A stretch of 15,894 bases of DNA, from the NCBI GenBank assembly GCA_945874855.1, contig CAMCIP010000025.1, positions 1 to 15,894 of the forward strand, in the 5' to 3' direction. Below, piece after piece: positions 1-6,297 of this stretch. Under the pieces are notes generated by a model, which saw nothing but the letters and a program-made list of their open reading frames with translations, was not told the origin of the DNA and ran no database searches. Position numbers and translations under genes: made by a program. The first letter of the stretch is position 1, and every line of letters starts with the position of its first letter. This DNA comes from Brevundimonas vancanneytii. GTDB lineage: Bacteria; Pseudomonadota; Alphaproteobacteria; Caulobacterales; Caulobacteraceae.

Positions 1-51
1 ACCACCCGGCCAGATTGCGTCGAGCCGATACCGTATCCGAACCGTGTCGAA

Positions 52-71
52 CCACAAGCGTGACCTTGTGG
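52..71. promoter_or_regulatory. Perfect 7-bp stem-loop upstream of argB
   Basis: CCACAAG (52-58) and CTTGTGG (65-71) are exact reverse complements around a 6-nt loop, ending 45 nt before the argB start. No T-run follows, so an intrinsic terminator is unlikely. It could be an operator, a leader hairpin, or the tail of an upstream transcription unit. The rest of 1-116 shows no gene I can identify; a short open frame ending at the TGA at 61-63 could be the last codons of an upstream gene, but I do not recognise it. Confidence 0.35.
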
Positions 72-104
72 CATCGCGGCTTCCTAAGCCCGCTCGTTCC
101 CGCT

Positions 105-109
105 AGGAG
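105..109 (+). promoter_or_regulatory. Shine-Dalgarno of argB
   Basis: AGGAG lies 7 nt before the ATG at 117. This decides the argB start, because the reading frame stays open upstream to the window edge without any conserved residues. Confidence 0.8.
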
Positions 110-116
110 CGCCGAA

Positions 117-1043
117 ATGGACGAGACCGAACGCCAATCTGAAGAACGCGGCTGGGCCACGGCGCGGACGCTGGCCGAGGCGCTGCCCTTTATTCAGGTC
201 TATGATCGCGAGACCGTGGTGATCAAGTACGGCGGCCACGCCATGGGCGAGACGGGCGTGGCACGTCAGTTCGCTGCCGACGTGGTGCTGCTGAAGCTGA
301 TGGGCGTGAACCCGGTCGTCGTCCACGGTGGCGGGCCCCAGATCAGCGCCATGCTGGACCGGGCGGGGGTAAAGTCCAGTTTCGTCGACGGGCTGCGCGT
401 CACCGATGCCGATACGATGACGGTGGCCGAGATGGTCCTGTCCGGCGCGGTCAACAAGGAGATCGCCCACTGGATCACCATGGCCGGCAAGGAGGCCGAC
501 GTGCGCGGCGTCGGCCTTTCGGGCAAGGACGCCGGCCTGCTGACCGTTGAAAAGACCCGCCGGACCCGGCGCGATCCCGACAGCCTGATCGAGCGCGAGG
601 TCGATCTGGGCTACGTGGGGGAACCCACCGACGTCGACGCCAAGCTGATCACGCGGCTGATCGAATCCGACGCGGACTGGGTGCCTGTGGTCGCCCCGAT
701 CGGCGTCTCCGCCGACGGCCAGACCTATAACGTCAACGCGGACACGGTCGCGGGCGCATTGGCAGGCAAGCTCAAGGCCAAGCGCATGCTCTTGCTGACC
801 GATGTGCCGGGCGTCAGAGGCGCGGATGGCAAGATCATCCGCCAGATGACGGTCGGTCAGGCGTCACAGCTGATCGAGGACGGCACGGCCAGCGGAGGGA
901 TGATCCCGAAACTCCAGACCGCCATGGCCGCGATCCGCGCCGGGGTCGAGGCGGTGGTCATTCTCGACGGGCGCCGCCCCCATGCCATGCTGGTGGAGCT
1001 GTTCACCGAGACGGGCGCCGGCACCCTGGTGAAGGCGCGATGA
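117..1043 (+). CDS. argB: Acetylglutamate kinase
   Basis: Phosphorylates N-acetyl-L-glutamate with ATP, the second step of arginine biosynthesis, in the cytoplasm. The 308-residue product has the amino-acid-kinase fold signatures in order: VIKYGGHAM (35-43), the glycine-rich VVVHGGGPQ (67-75), RVTDADTM (94-101), SGAVNKEI (109-116), VNADTVAGALAGK (206-218), LLLTDVPGV (225-233) and GGMIPKLQTA (260-269). An N-terminal segment of about 25 residues (A-R-T-L-A-E-A-L-P-F-I) precedes the kinase core; such a helix is typical of arginine-inhibited hexameric NAGKs, so feedback control by arginine is likely (inference). The start is fixed by AGGAG 7 nt upstream and by the usual family length. The stop overlaps the next gene by 4 nt (ATGA), implying translational coupling. 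Confidence 0.97.
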   Translation: MDETERQSEERGWATARTLAEALPFIQVYDRETVVIKYGGHAMGETGVARQFAADVVLLKLMGVNPVVVHGGGPQISAMLDRAGVKSSFVDGLRVTDADTMTVAEMVLSGAVNKEIAHWITMAGKEADVRGVGLSGKDAGLLTVEKTRRTRRDPDSLIEREVDLGYVGEPTDVDAKLITRLIESDADWVPVVAPIGVSADGQTYNVNADTVAGALAGKLKAKRMLLLTDVPGVRGADGKIIRQMTVGQASQLIEDGTASGGMIPKLQTAMAAIRAGVEAVVILDGRRPHAMLVELFTETGAGTLVKAR

Positions 1044-1702
1044 TCGTCGATCCGTCGCGTGTGACGGCCTGGGTCTTCGACATGGACGACACCCTGTATC
1101 CGCGCGAGCAGGGGGTGATGCGACTGGTCCAGGAACGGATCAACCTGTTCCTGATGGAGGCGGTCGGCCTGCCGGGGCCCGAGGCGCGGGTCCTGCAGAA
1201 GCAGTTTCTGAATGAGTACGGCACCACCCTGGCCGGCCTGATGGCCAACTATCAGGTCGATCCCGAGCGGTTTCTGCGCGAGGTTCACGACGTGCCGCTG
1301 GACGGGCTGGAGCCCAATCCCGACCTTGCCGCGGCGTTGGCAGCGCTGCCGGGCCGTAAATTCGTGCTGACCAACGCCGCGCGCGGCCATGCGACCCGTG
1401 TGCTGAACCGCCTCGGCGTCGCCGACCGGTTCGCCGGGGTCTTCGCCATCGAGGACATGGACCTGACGCCCAAGCCGGCGCCGGCCACCTTTCGGCGGTT
1501 TCTGGCGGCCTTCGACGTGGATCCCCACGCCGCCGTCTTCTTTGAGGACACCCCGCGCAATCTTGCCCCCGCCAAGGCCCTGGGCATGACGACCGTCCTG
1601 GTCGGCGACGGCCACGGCCATGAGGTCGGCGACTGGATCGACGCCCGCACCCCCGACCTGCTCGACTTTCTGCAACCTCTCGCCTTCAGGGACGCCGCAT
1701 GA
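1040..1702 (+). CDS. HAD-family hydrolase, pyrimidine 5'-nucleotidase type
   Basis: Haloacid-dehalogenase phosphatase of 220 residues, closest in pattern to the SDT1-like pyrimidine 5'-nucleotidase family. Motif I is DMDDTLYP (14-21), with nucleophile D14 and acid/base D16. Motif II is LTNA (T111), motif III K145 in TPKPAP, and motif IV FFEDTPRNL with E169 and D170. The helical cap lies at about 22-95. The likely reaction is dephosphorylation of a nucleoside monophosphate or similar small phosphate ester; the substrate cannot be read from the sequence. It sits between argB and dapD with ATGA overlaps on both sides, so it is co-translated with two amino-acid biosynthesis enzymes. As I recall, this arrangement also occurs in Caulobacter, which suggests a conserved but undefined role there. 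No residue needed for catalysis is missing. Confidence 0.88.
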   Translation: MIVDPSRVTAWVFDMDDTLYPREQGVMRLVQERINLFLMEAVGLPGPEARVLQKQFLNEYGTTLAGLMANYQVDPERFLREVHDVPLDGLEPNPDLAAALAALPGRKFVLTNAARGHATRVLNRLGVADRFAGVFAIEDMDLTPKPAPATFRRFLAAFDVDPHAAVFFEDTPRNLAPAKALGMTTVLVGDGHGHEVGDWIDARTPDLLDFLQPLAFRDAA

Positions 1703-2556
1703 CCGACCTCGCCCGGCTGGACGCCATCATCTCTGCGGCCTGGGAGGCGCGGGCCGAGGTGTCGCCCGCAACGCGCGGCGAGACGCGCGAGGCGGTCGAG
1801 GCGGCGCTGGACCTGCTCGATTCCGGTCAGGCCCGCGTGGCCAGCCGCGGCGAGGATGGCGCCTGGACCACCCATCAGTGGCTGAAGAAGGCGGTGTTGC
1901 TGTCCTTCCGCCTCAACGACAATGAGATCATGCGGGGGGGAGATCGGGGCCCGTCCTCGCCCGCGCCGGGCGTCGGCCCGTGGTTCGACAAGGTGCCCAG
2001 CAAGTTCGGCGACTGGACTGACAGCGACTTCCGCGAGGCCGGTTTCCGCGCCGTGCCGGGATCGATCGTGCGCAAGGGCGCCTTCATCGGCCGCAACGTG
2101 GTCCTGATGCCCAGCTTCGTGAACATCGGGGCCTATGTGGACACGGGGTCCATGGTCGACGGCTGGGCGACGGTCGGCTCCTGTGCCCAGATCGGCAAGA
2201 ACGTGCACCTGTCGGGCGGGGTCGGCATCGGCGGCGTGCTGGAGCCGCTCCAGGCCAATCCGACCATCATCGAGGACGACTGCTTCATCGGCGCCCGGTC
2301 CGAGGTCGTCGAGGGCGTGATCGTGCGCCAGGGGGCAGTGCTGTCCATGGGCGTCTACCTCTCGGCCACAACCCGGATCGTCGACCGGGCCACAGGCGAG
2401 ATCCTCCGCGGCGAAGTGCCGGCCTGGTCGGTGGTCGTGCCGGGGGCCCTGCCGGATCCGAACGGCGGGCCGTCACTCTACTGCGCGGTCATCGTCAAAC
2501 GGGTGGACGCCCAGACTCGCGCGAAGACGGCGGTCAACGAGTTGCTGAGGGACTGA
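1699..2556 (+). CDS. dapD: 2,3,4,5-tetrahydropyridine-2,6-dicarboxylate N-succinyltransferase
   Basis: Transfers succinyl from succinyl-CoA to tetrahydrodipicolinate in the succinylase branch of lysine and meso-diaminopimelate synthesis. At 285 residues it is close to the usual length of about 275. The N-terminal helical part contains LLSFRLNDNE (67-76). The left-handed beta-helix of hexapeptide repeats runs from about 120 to 250, with FVNIGAYVDTGSMVDGWATV (140-159), SGGVGIGGVLEPLQ (172-185) and VVEGVIVRQGAVLSMGVY (203-220). The start ATG overlaps the stop of the HAD gene (ATGA). The last 23 bp overlap, tail to tail, the glycosyltransferase gene on the other strand, leaving no room for a dedicated terminator. 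The next enzyme gene, dapE, is not adjacent here. Its product pathway feeds the MurE encoded in this window. Confidence 0.97.
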   Translation: MTDLARLDAIISAAWEARAEVSPATRGETREAVEAALDLLDSGQARVASRGEDGAWTTHQWLKKAVLLSFRLNDNEIMRGGDRGPSSPAPGVGPWFDKVPSKFGDWTDSDFREAGFRAVPGSIVRKGAFIGRNVVLMPSFVNIGAYVDTGSMVDGWATVGSCAQIGKNVHLSGGVGIGGVLEPLQANPTIIEDDCFIGARSEVVEGVIVRQGAVLSMGVYLSATTRIVDRATGEILRGEVPAWSVVVPGALPDPNGGPSLYCAVIVKRVDAQTRAKTAVNELLRD

Positions 2557-3418
2557 GCCGGTTCCGGCCGGCCGTCGTCGGTCGGCGCAGGTCCCGCCAC
2601 GCCGGGCCGATCAGGCTCCACGGCTCGACGCAGTAGCGGACGAACAGGCGACGCGGATCGCAGACCAGGCGGAACAGCCACTCGAGGCCCAGCCCGCCCA
2701 TCCAGCGAGGGGCGGCGCGCTGGACCCCGGCCTCATAGTCGAAGGCGGCGCCGACGTTGAAGACGACGCAGTGGGGCAGGGCTTCAAGGTGGTCGGCGAT
2801 CCAGAGCTCCTGGCGCGGCATGCCCATGCCGACCATCAGGATGTGGGGCTCGAAGGCGTGGATGGAGGCCAGGATTTCCGCATTGTCCGGCGACCCGGCG
2901 GCCGCGTCGAAATAGCCGTCGCGGGTCGCAAGCGTCACACCAGGATAGCGGGACCCGACGCGGCTGGCGGCTTCCGACGCCACGCCCGGAGCGCCACCTA
3001 GGTAGAAGACGCGCCAGCCCTTGCGATGGGCAAGACTCCAGAAATGGTCGCGCCAGTCCAGATAGGTGCTCCGGTGCATGGCACGCGCCGACGGGTTCAG
3101 CAGCCGCGCCCAGGCCAGCAGGGGACGGCTGTCGGCCTGGATCAGATCGGCCCCGTCGAAGAAGCGGCGCAGGCCGGGAGTTCGGGGCATCAGGGCCAGG
3201 CTGTGCAGGTTGTGGTTGGCGACCACCGCCTGCTGACCCGCGGCGATCCAGCCCTCGACCTCCTGCATCACCTCCTCGGGCCGGACCAGGTCCATGACCT
3301 CACCCAGGACGCGGACGCGCTGGTCCGGACGGCGGGCCTGGCGGTGGGGCGTGCGGGCGCGCCGCCGCCGGTCGGGCGGCGCGACGAGAGCGGCGAGGCC
3401 AGTGGGCTCCTGGTACAT
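2534..3418 (-). CDS. WecG/TagA/CpsF-family glycosyltransferase (GT26)
   Basis: Membrane-associated transferase family that adds a sugar (often N-acetylmannosamine or its uronic acid) to an undecaprenyl-linked acceptor in polysaccharide synthesis. The 294-residue product shows the family order: RVRVLGEVMDLV (34-45), ANHNLHSL (67-74), DLIQADSRPL with D96 at the catalytic-Asp position (usually A-D-G; here A-D-S), GWRVFYLGG (134-142), MVGMGMPRQELW (195-206), NVGAAFDYEAG (221-231), RAAPRWM (234-240) and GLEWLFRL (244-251), then a basic C-terminal tail PRRLFVRY that fits membrane binding. The first 33 residues are unusually arginine-rich. ATG at 3418 is the only good start; no strong Shine-Dalgarno is seen. 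No other polysaccharide genes flank it. A holdfast HfsJ-type role is possible in Caulobacterales, but this is inference. Confidence 0.9.
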   Translation of the reverse strand: MYQEPTGLAALVAPPDRRRRARTPHRQARRPDQRVRVLGEVMDLVRPEEVMQEVEGWIAAGQQAVVANHNLHSLALMPRTPGLRRFFDGADLIQADSRPLLAWARLLNPSARAMHRSTYLDWRDHFWSLAHRKGWRVFYLGGAPGVASEAASRVGSRYPGVTLATRDGYFDAAAGSPDNAEILASIHAFEPHILMVGMGMPRQELWIADHLEALPHCVVFNVGAAFDYEAGVQRAAPRWMGGLGLEWLFRLVCDPRRLFVRYCVEPWSLIGPAWRDLRRPTTAGRNRLSPSATR

Positions 3419-3452
3419 GGTGCCATGATGACGCCGGTCGCTGAAGGCCCGG

Positions 3453-3528
3453 TTTGCGGACGGGGTTAACGGAGGTCAGATGTGGTCCGTTGCCGGTCGC
3501 GCTGGCCATGCCTGGCCGTGTCCGCAAA
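3453..3528. repeat. 9-bp inverted repeat in divergent promoter region
   Basis: TTTGCGGAC (3453-3461) and GTCCGCAAA (3520-3528) are exact reverse complements separated by 58 bp. They lie in the 224-bp gap between the divergent glycosyltransferase and small exported-protein genes. A GTTAAC (3465-3470) lies just inside the left arm. The two arms could be paired operator half-sites or chance; nothing else in the gap is recognisable as a promoter. Confidence 0.3.
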
Positions 3529-3591
3529 GCGTGTCCCTGGGCCCACACGTCCGGGATCGGCGCGTCGCAAGCTAGGCAGGCCCGAAACAAG

Positions 3592-3620
3592 GCGCCATTG
3601 TGGCGCGGAACCCCCCCCCC
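3592..3620. promoter_or_regulatory. Hairpin plus 10-C tract in the 5' leader of the small exported-protein gene
   Basis: GCGCCA (3592-3597) and TGGCGC (3601-3606) form a perfect 6-bp stem with a 3-nt loop. After GGAA, an uninterrupted run of ten C residues follows (3611-3620), ending 22 nt before the ATG at 3643. A weak Shine-Dalgarno AGGGA (3630-3634) follows. Tracts this long are prone to slippage, so length variation could alter expression. The tract is outside the coding sequence. Confidence 0.45.
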
Positions 3621-3642
3621 GCGGTCCCCAGGGATATCCGAA

Positions 3643-4029
3643 ATGAAGCGCACCGTTCTGACTCTCGCCCTGGCCGCCCAGGTCGTCGCTGTGCCGGCCC
3701 TGGCCGCGACGCAGGACCCCACCACGCTGAGCTATGAGGATCACACCGCCTGTGCGGCGATGTTCTTCATCCTTTCGGATCGCCAGGCCGACGCCGAGAC
3801 CGCCGAGGCCTTCGAGGCTGCCACCGGCGTGATGCTGAACCGTGCCCAGACCGTGCCGGGCGGACGCGGCCTGAGCGACGACGTCGTGGTGGAATCCGCG
3901 GTGGTCAAGGCGGCCGACATCCAGAACCGCATTGGCGGTATCGCCGACGCCAACCAGCAGAACGCCGTCATCAACGGCTATGGTCCGGGAATCCAGGCCT
4001 GCTTGGACGAAGTGCTGACCCAGCGCTGA
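3643..4029 (+). CDS. Small exported protein of unknown function
   Basis: Product of 128 residues that I do not recognise as a known family. It begins with a clear Sec signal peptide: M-K-R, a hydrophobic stretch at about 4-20, and likely signal peptidase I cleavage after A-L-A at about residue 21 or 22. The mature part of about 106 residues has two cysteines (C37 and C120), which could form a disulfide in the periplasm, and is otherwise hydrophilic and probably helical (E-T-A-E-A-F-E-A-A at 52-60; D-I-Q-N-R-I-G-G-I at 92-100). The ATG at 3643 is chosen because the signal peptide starts there and AGGGA lies 8 nt upstream; the frame is open further upstream but not protein-like. It runs tail to tail into murG, sharing 59 bp, and is divergent from the glycosyltransferase gene. 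The signal peptide and codon pattern make it a credible gene. Confidence 0.8.
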   Translation: MKRTVLTLALAAQVVAVPALAATQDPTTLSYEDHTACAAMFFILSDRQADAETAEAFEAATGVMLNRAQTVPGGRGLSDDVVVESAVVKAADIQNRIGGIADANQQNAVINGYGPGIQACLDEVLTQR

Positions 4030-5095
4030 TCTGGACGGTCGCTTCAACCAGATCGGCAAGGCGTGCCGCGGCGTCCGGAAGGGCGACGCTGCGCGCCGCC
4101 TTCGACATCGCCGCAAGGCGAGCCGGGTCCGACAGCAGGGGCAGGAGAGCGGTCCCGAGCCTCTCGAGCGTCGCCTCGCTCTCCTTGATCGTCACGGCTG
4201 CGCCGGCCTCGACGAGGACGCGGGCGTTCAGCGTCTGGTGGTCGTCGGTGGCGATGGCCAGCGGGATCAGCATCGACGGCAGGCCGGCCACGGCCAGCTC
4301 CGCGCAGGTGGAGGCCCCGGCCCGTCCGATCAGCAGATGTGCCCGCGACAGCCGATCGGCCATGTCGCGGAAGAAGGGCGCGACCTCGGCGGCGATCCCG
4401 GCCTCCAGATAGGCCTGACGTGCCGTCTCCAGACTTTCGGCGCGCGACTGCTGCTGCACCCGCAGCCGTGACCGAATTTCGGGCGGCAGGGCGGCGAGCG
4501 CCAGGGGCACGGCCTCGGACAGAAGTCGAGCCCCCTGACTGCCCCCGGTCACCAGGACCTCGATCGGGCCGTCGGGTCCCGGAGCGGCATAGGCCCGGTC
4601 AAACAGGGGCCGGATCTCGGGGCGAACGGGGCTGCCCACCACATGGACGTCCGTGCGCCCGGCGATGGGAAAGGCGCCGGCCACGGCCCGGACGCGATCG
4701 GCCAGCAGCCGGTTGGTGCGGCCCAGCACGGCGTTCTGTTCGTGGATGACGGTCGGCAGGCGGTCCAGCAGGGCGGCAATCAGGGTCGGGGCCGAGGGAT
4801 AGCCGCCAAAGCCGACCACCGCGGCGGCGTTGGCCGCGCGCAAGGCCCGGCGCGCCTGACCCATGCCCTTCAGGATCGTGCCGCCGGCGTTGATCAGACC
4901 CAGGGGCCCGCGGCCGGTGGCGGCGTCGAGGAACAGGCGGTCGTCGGCGGGAAAGCCCTGGGCATAGGCCTCGCCCCGCCGGTCGGTGGCCAGGATGACG
5001 CGCCATCCGCGGGCCGCCATCTCGCGGGCCAGGGCCTCGGCCGGGAACATGTGGCCGCCAGTTCCCCCGGCGGCGACGACGCAGGTCCGGCTCAT
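3971..5095 (-). CDS. murG: UDP-N-acetylglucosamine-N-acetylmuramyl-(pentapeptide) pyrophosphoryl-undecaprenol N-acetylglucosamine transferase
   Basis: Converts lipid I to lipid II by adding GlcNAc at the inner face of the membrane. The 374-residue, two-domain GT-B protein has GGTGGHMFPA (10-19, with H15), GFGGYPS (95-101), HEQNAVLGRTN (118-128), VTGGSQGA (182-189) and the UDP-GlcNAc-binding GRAGASTCAEL (257-267, with E266). The ATG overlaps the ftsW stop by 4 nt (ATGA); the frame is open upstream only because it shadows ftsW. The last 18-19 residues (from about S357) are a non-conserved tail whose DNA lies inside the convergent small-protein gene, making the protein slightly longer than the usual 355-360. 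Normally murC would follow; here nothing does on this strand. Confidence 0.97.
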   Translation of the reverse strand: MSRTCVVAAGGTGGHMFPAEALAREMAARGWRVILATDRRGEAYAQGFPADDRLFLDAATGRGPLGLINAGGTILKGMGQARRALRAANAAAVVGFGGYPSAPTLIAALLDRLPTVIHEQNAVLGRTNRLLADRVRAVAGAFPIAGRTDVHVVGSPVRPEIRPLFDRAYAAPGPDGPIEVLVTGGSQGARLLSEAVPLALAALPPEIRSRLRVQQQSRAESLETARQAYLEAGIAAEVAPFFRDMADRLSRAHLLIGRAGASTCAELAVAGLPSMLIPLAIATDDHQTLNARVLVEAGAAVTIKESEATLERLGTALLPLLSDPARLAAMSKAARSVALPDAAARLADLVEATVQISAGSALRPSRPGFPDHSR

Positions 5096-6291
5096 GCCGA
5101 GGCCCGTTTCAGCAGGGCGGCGCCGGGCCACAGCAGGCCACTCCCGCCGGGAAGGAAGGCGCCGGGCCGCTTGCGCGTCAGGGCCAGGGCCAGCCCCATG
5201 GTCAGGCCCATGGCCAGCATGGACGACCCGCCGTAGCTGATGAAGGGCAGGGTCATCCCCTTGGTCGGGATGACGTTCAGATTGACCGCGACATTGATGC
5301 AGGCCTGCAGGCCGATCAGCATGAACAGGCCGGCGGCGGCGGTCTGCTCGAACGGATCGACCAGGCGCAGGGCCCGACTGAGGCCGCGGACGACGATGAA
5401 GGCGTAAAGGCCGATGATCAGCAGCGACAGCATCAGGCCGAACTCCTCGGCCCCGACGGAGTAGATGAAGTCGGTGTGCAGGTCGGGCACGTTGCGCTTC
5501 ATCACACCCTCGCCGACACCGCGCCCGACCAGGCCGCCGGCGCGGATCGCCTCGGACGCCCGGTCGATCTGATAGGTGTCCTCGACGCCGGGGGTGACGA
5601 AGGTCGCGACACGGGAGCGGACGTGATCGAAGGCGAAGTAGAGGCCGAACACCCCCGCCGTCACGAGACTGCCCAGCACCGCCATCCAGCGCAGCGGCAC
5701 GCCGATCATGAAGAAGACGGCCATGAAGGTCGTGGTGATCAACAGCGTCTGGCCGATGTCGGGCTGAAGCAGCAGCAGGCCGACAGTGGCGGCATAGGCG
5801 ACGAAGGCGATGGTCACGCCGGGCACGCCCTGACCCTTCTGGCCCTCTGCGAACATCCAGGCAGAGAAGACGATGACGGCTGGCTTGGCGAACTCCGACG
5901 GCTGGAGGCCGAAGGGGCCGAGGTTGATCCACCGCGACGCGCCCTTGGCCTCATGGCCGATGAAGGGCAGCAGGGCCATGACCACGATCGCGCCCACCAG
6001 GGCCAGGACGGCGATGCGGCGGACCCCGCGCGGCGTCATGAAGGAGGCCCCCACCATGGCGGTCAGGCCGAGGCTGACGAAGACGATCATCCGCAGCGCA
6101 TAGTGGAAGGGATCGGTGATGCCGTCCTCGGCCAGGATGGCGGCGGGGCTGGCCGCGAAGGACAGGGTCACGCCAATCGCCATCAGAGCCAGGGCGGCGG
6201 CCAGCAGGCCGCGGTCCACCGTCCAGAACCACTGGGCGATGGGGCTGGGGTCGCTGCGAGAAAAGGGCGGGACGTAGGCCTGGGCGGTCAT
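5092..6291 (-). CDS. ftsW: Septal peptidoglycan glycosyltransferase FtsW (SEDS family)
   Basis: Polymerises lipid II into glycan strands at the division site, working with FtsI. The 399-residue polytopic membrane protein has about ten transmembrane segments, the first at about 28-48. SEDS signatures are WINLGPFGLQPSEFAKP (121-137), LLLQPDIGQTL (173-183), VPDLHTDFIYSVGAEEFG (268-285) and NLNVIPTKGMTLPFISYGGSS (337-357, given here as the key NLNVIPTKG and PFISYGGSS parts). D274 in HTDFIY corresponds to the catalytic Asp of RodA/FtsW. The order within the mur genes and the absence of a rod-shape operon favour FtsW over RodA. It lies 6 nt after murD and overlaps murG by 4 nt. Confidence 0.97.
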   Translation of the reverse strand: MTAQAYVPPFSRSDPSPIAQWFWTVDRGLLAAALALMAIGVTLSFAASPAAILAEDGITDPFHYALRMIVFVSLGLTAMVGASFMTPRGVRRIAVLALVGAIVVMALLPFIGHEAKGASRWINLGPFGLQPSEFAKPAVIVFSAWMFAEGQKGQGVPGVTIAFVAYAATVGLLLLQPDIGQTLLITTTFMAVFFMIGVPLRWMAVLGSLVTAGVFGLYFAFDHVRSRVATFVTPGVEDTYQIDRASEAIRAGGLVGRGVGEGVMKRNVPDLHTDFIYSVGAEEFGLMLSLLIIGLYAFIVVRGLSRALRLVDPFEQTAAAGLFMLIGLQACINVAVNLNVIPTKGMTLPFISYGGSSMLAMGLTMGLALALTRKRPGAFLPGGSGLLWPGAALLKRASA

Positions 6292-6297
6292 GATCCG

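Noticed and set aside
1..116. Longer ArgB starting at 15
   Set aside because: The added residues match nothing in the family, and a good Shine-Dalgarno sits before the ATG at 117.
3611..3620. C-run as a frameshift inside a longer protein starting near 3454
   Set aside because: The signal peptide begins at the ATG at 3643, downstream of the tract, and the upstream translation is not protein-like; the tract is in the leader.
5096..5932. N-terminal extension of MurG into ftsW, suggesting a fusion protein
   Set aside because: The extension is an out-of-frame reading of ftsW; MurG begins properly at the ATG overlapping the ftsW stop.
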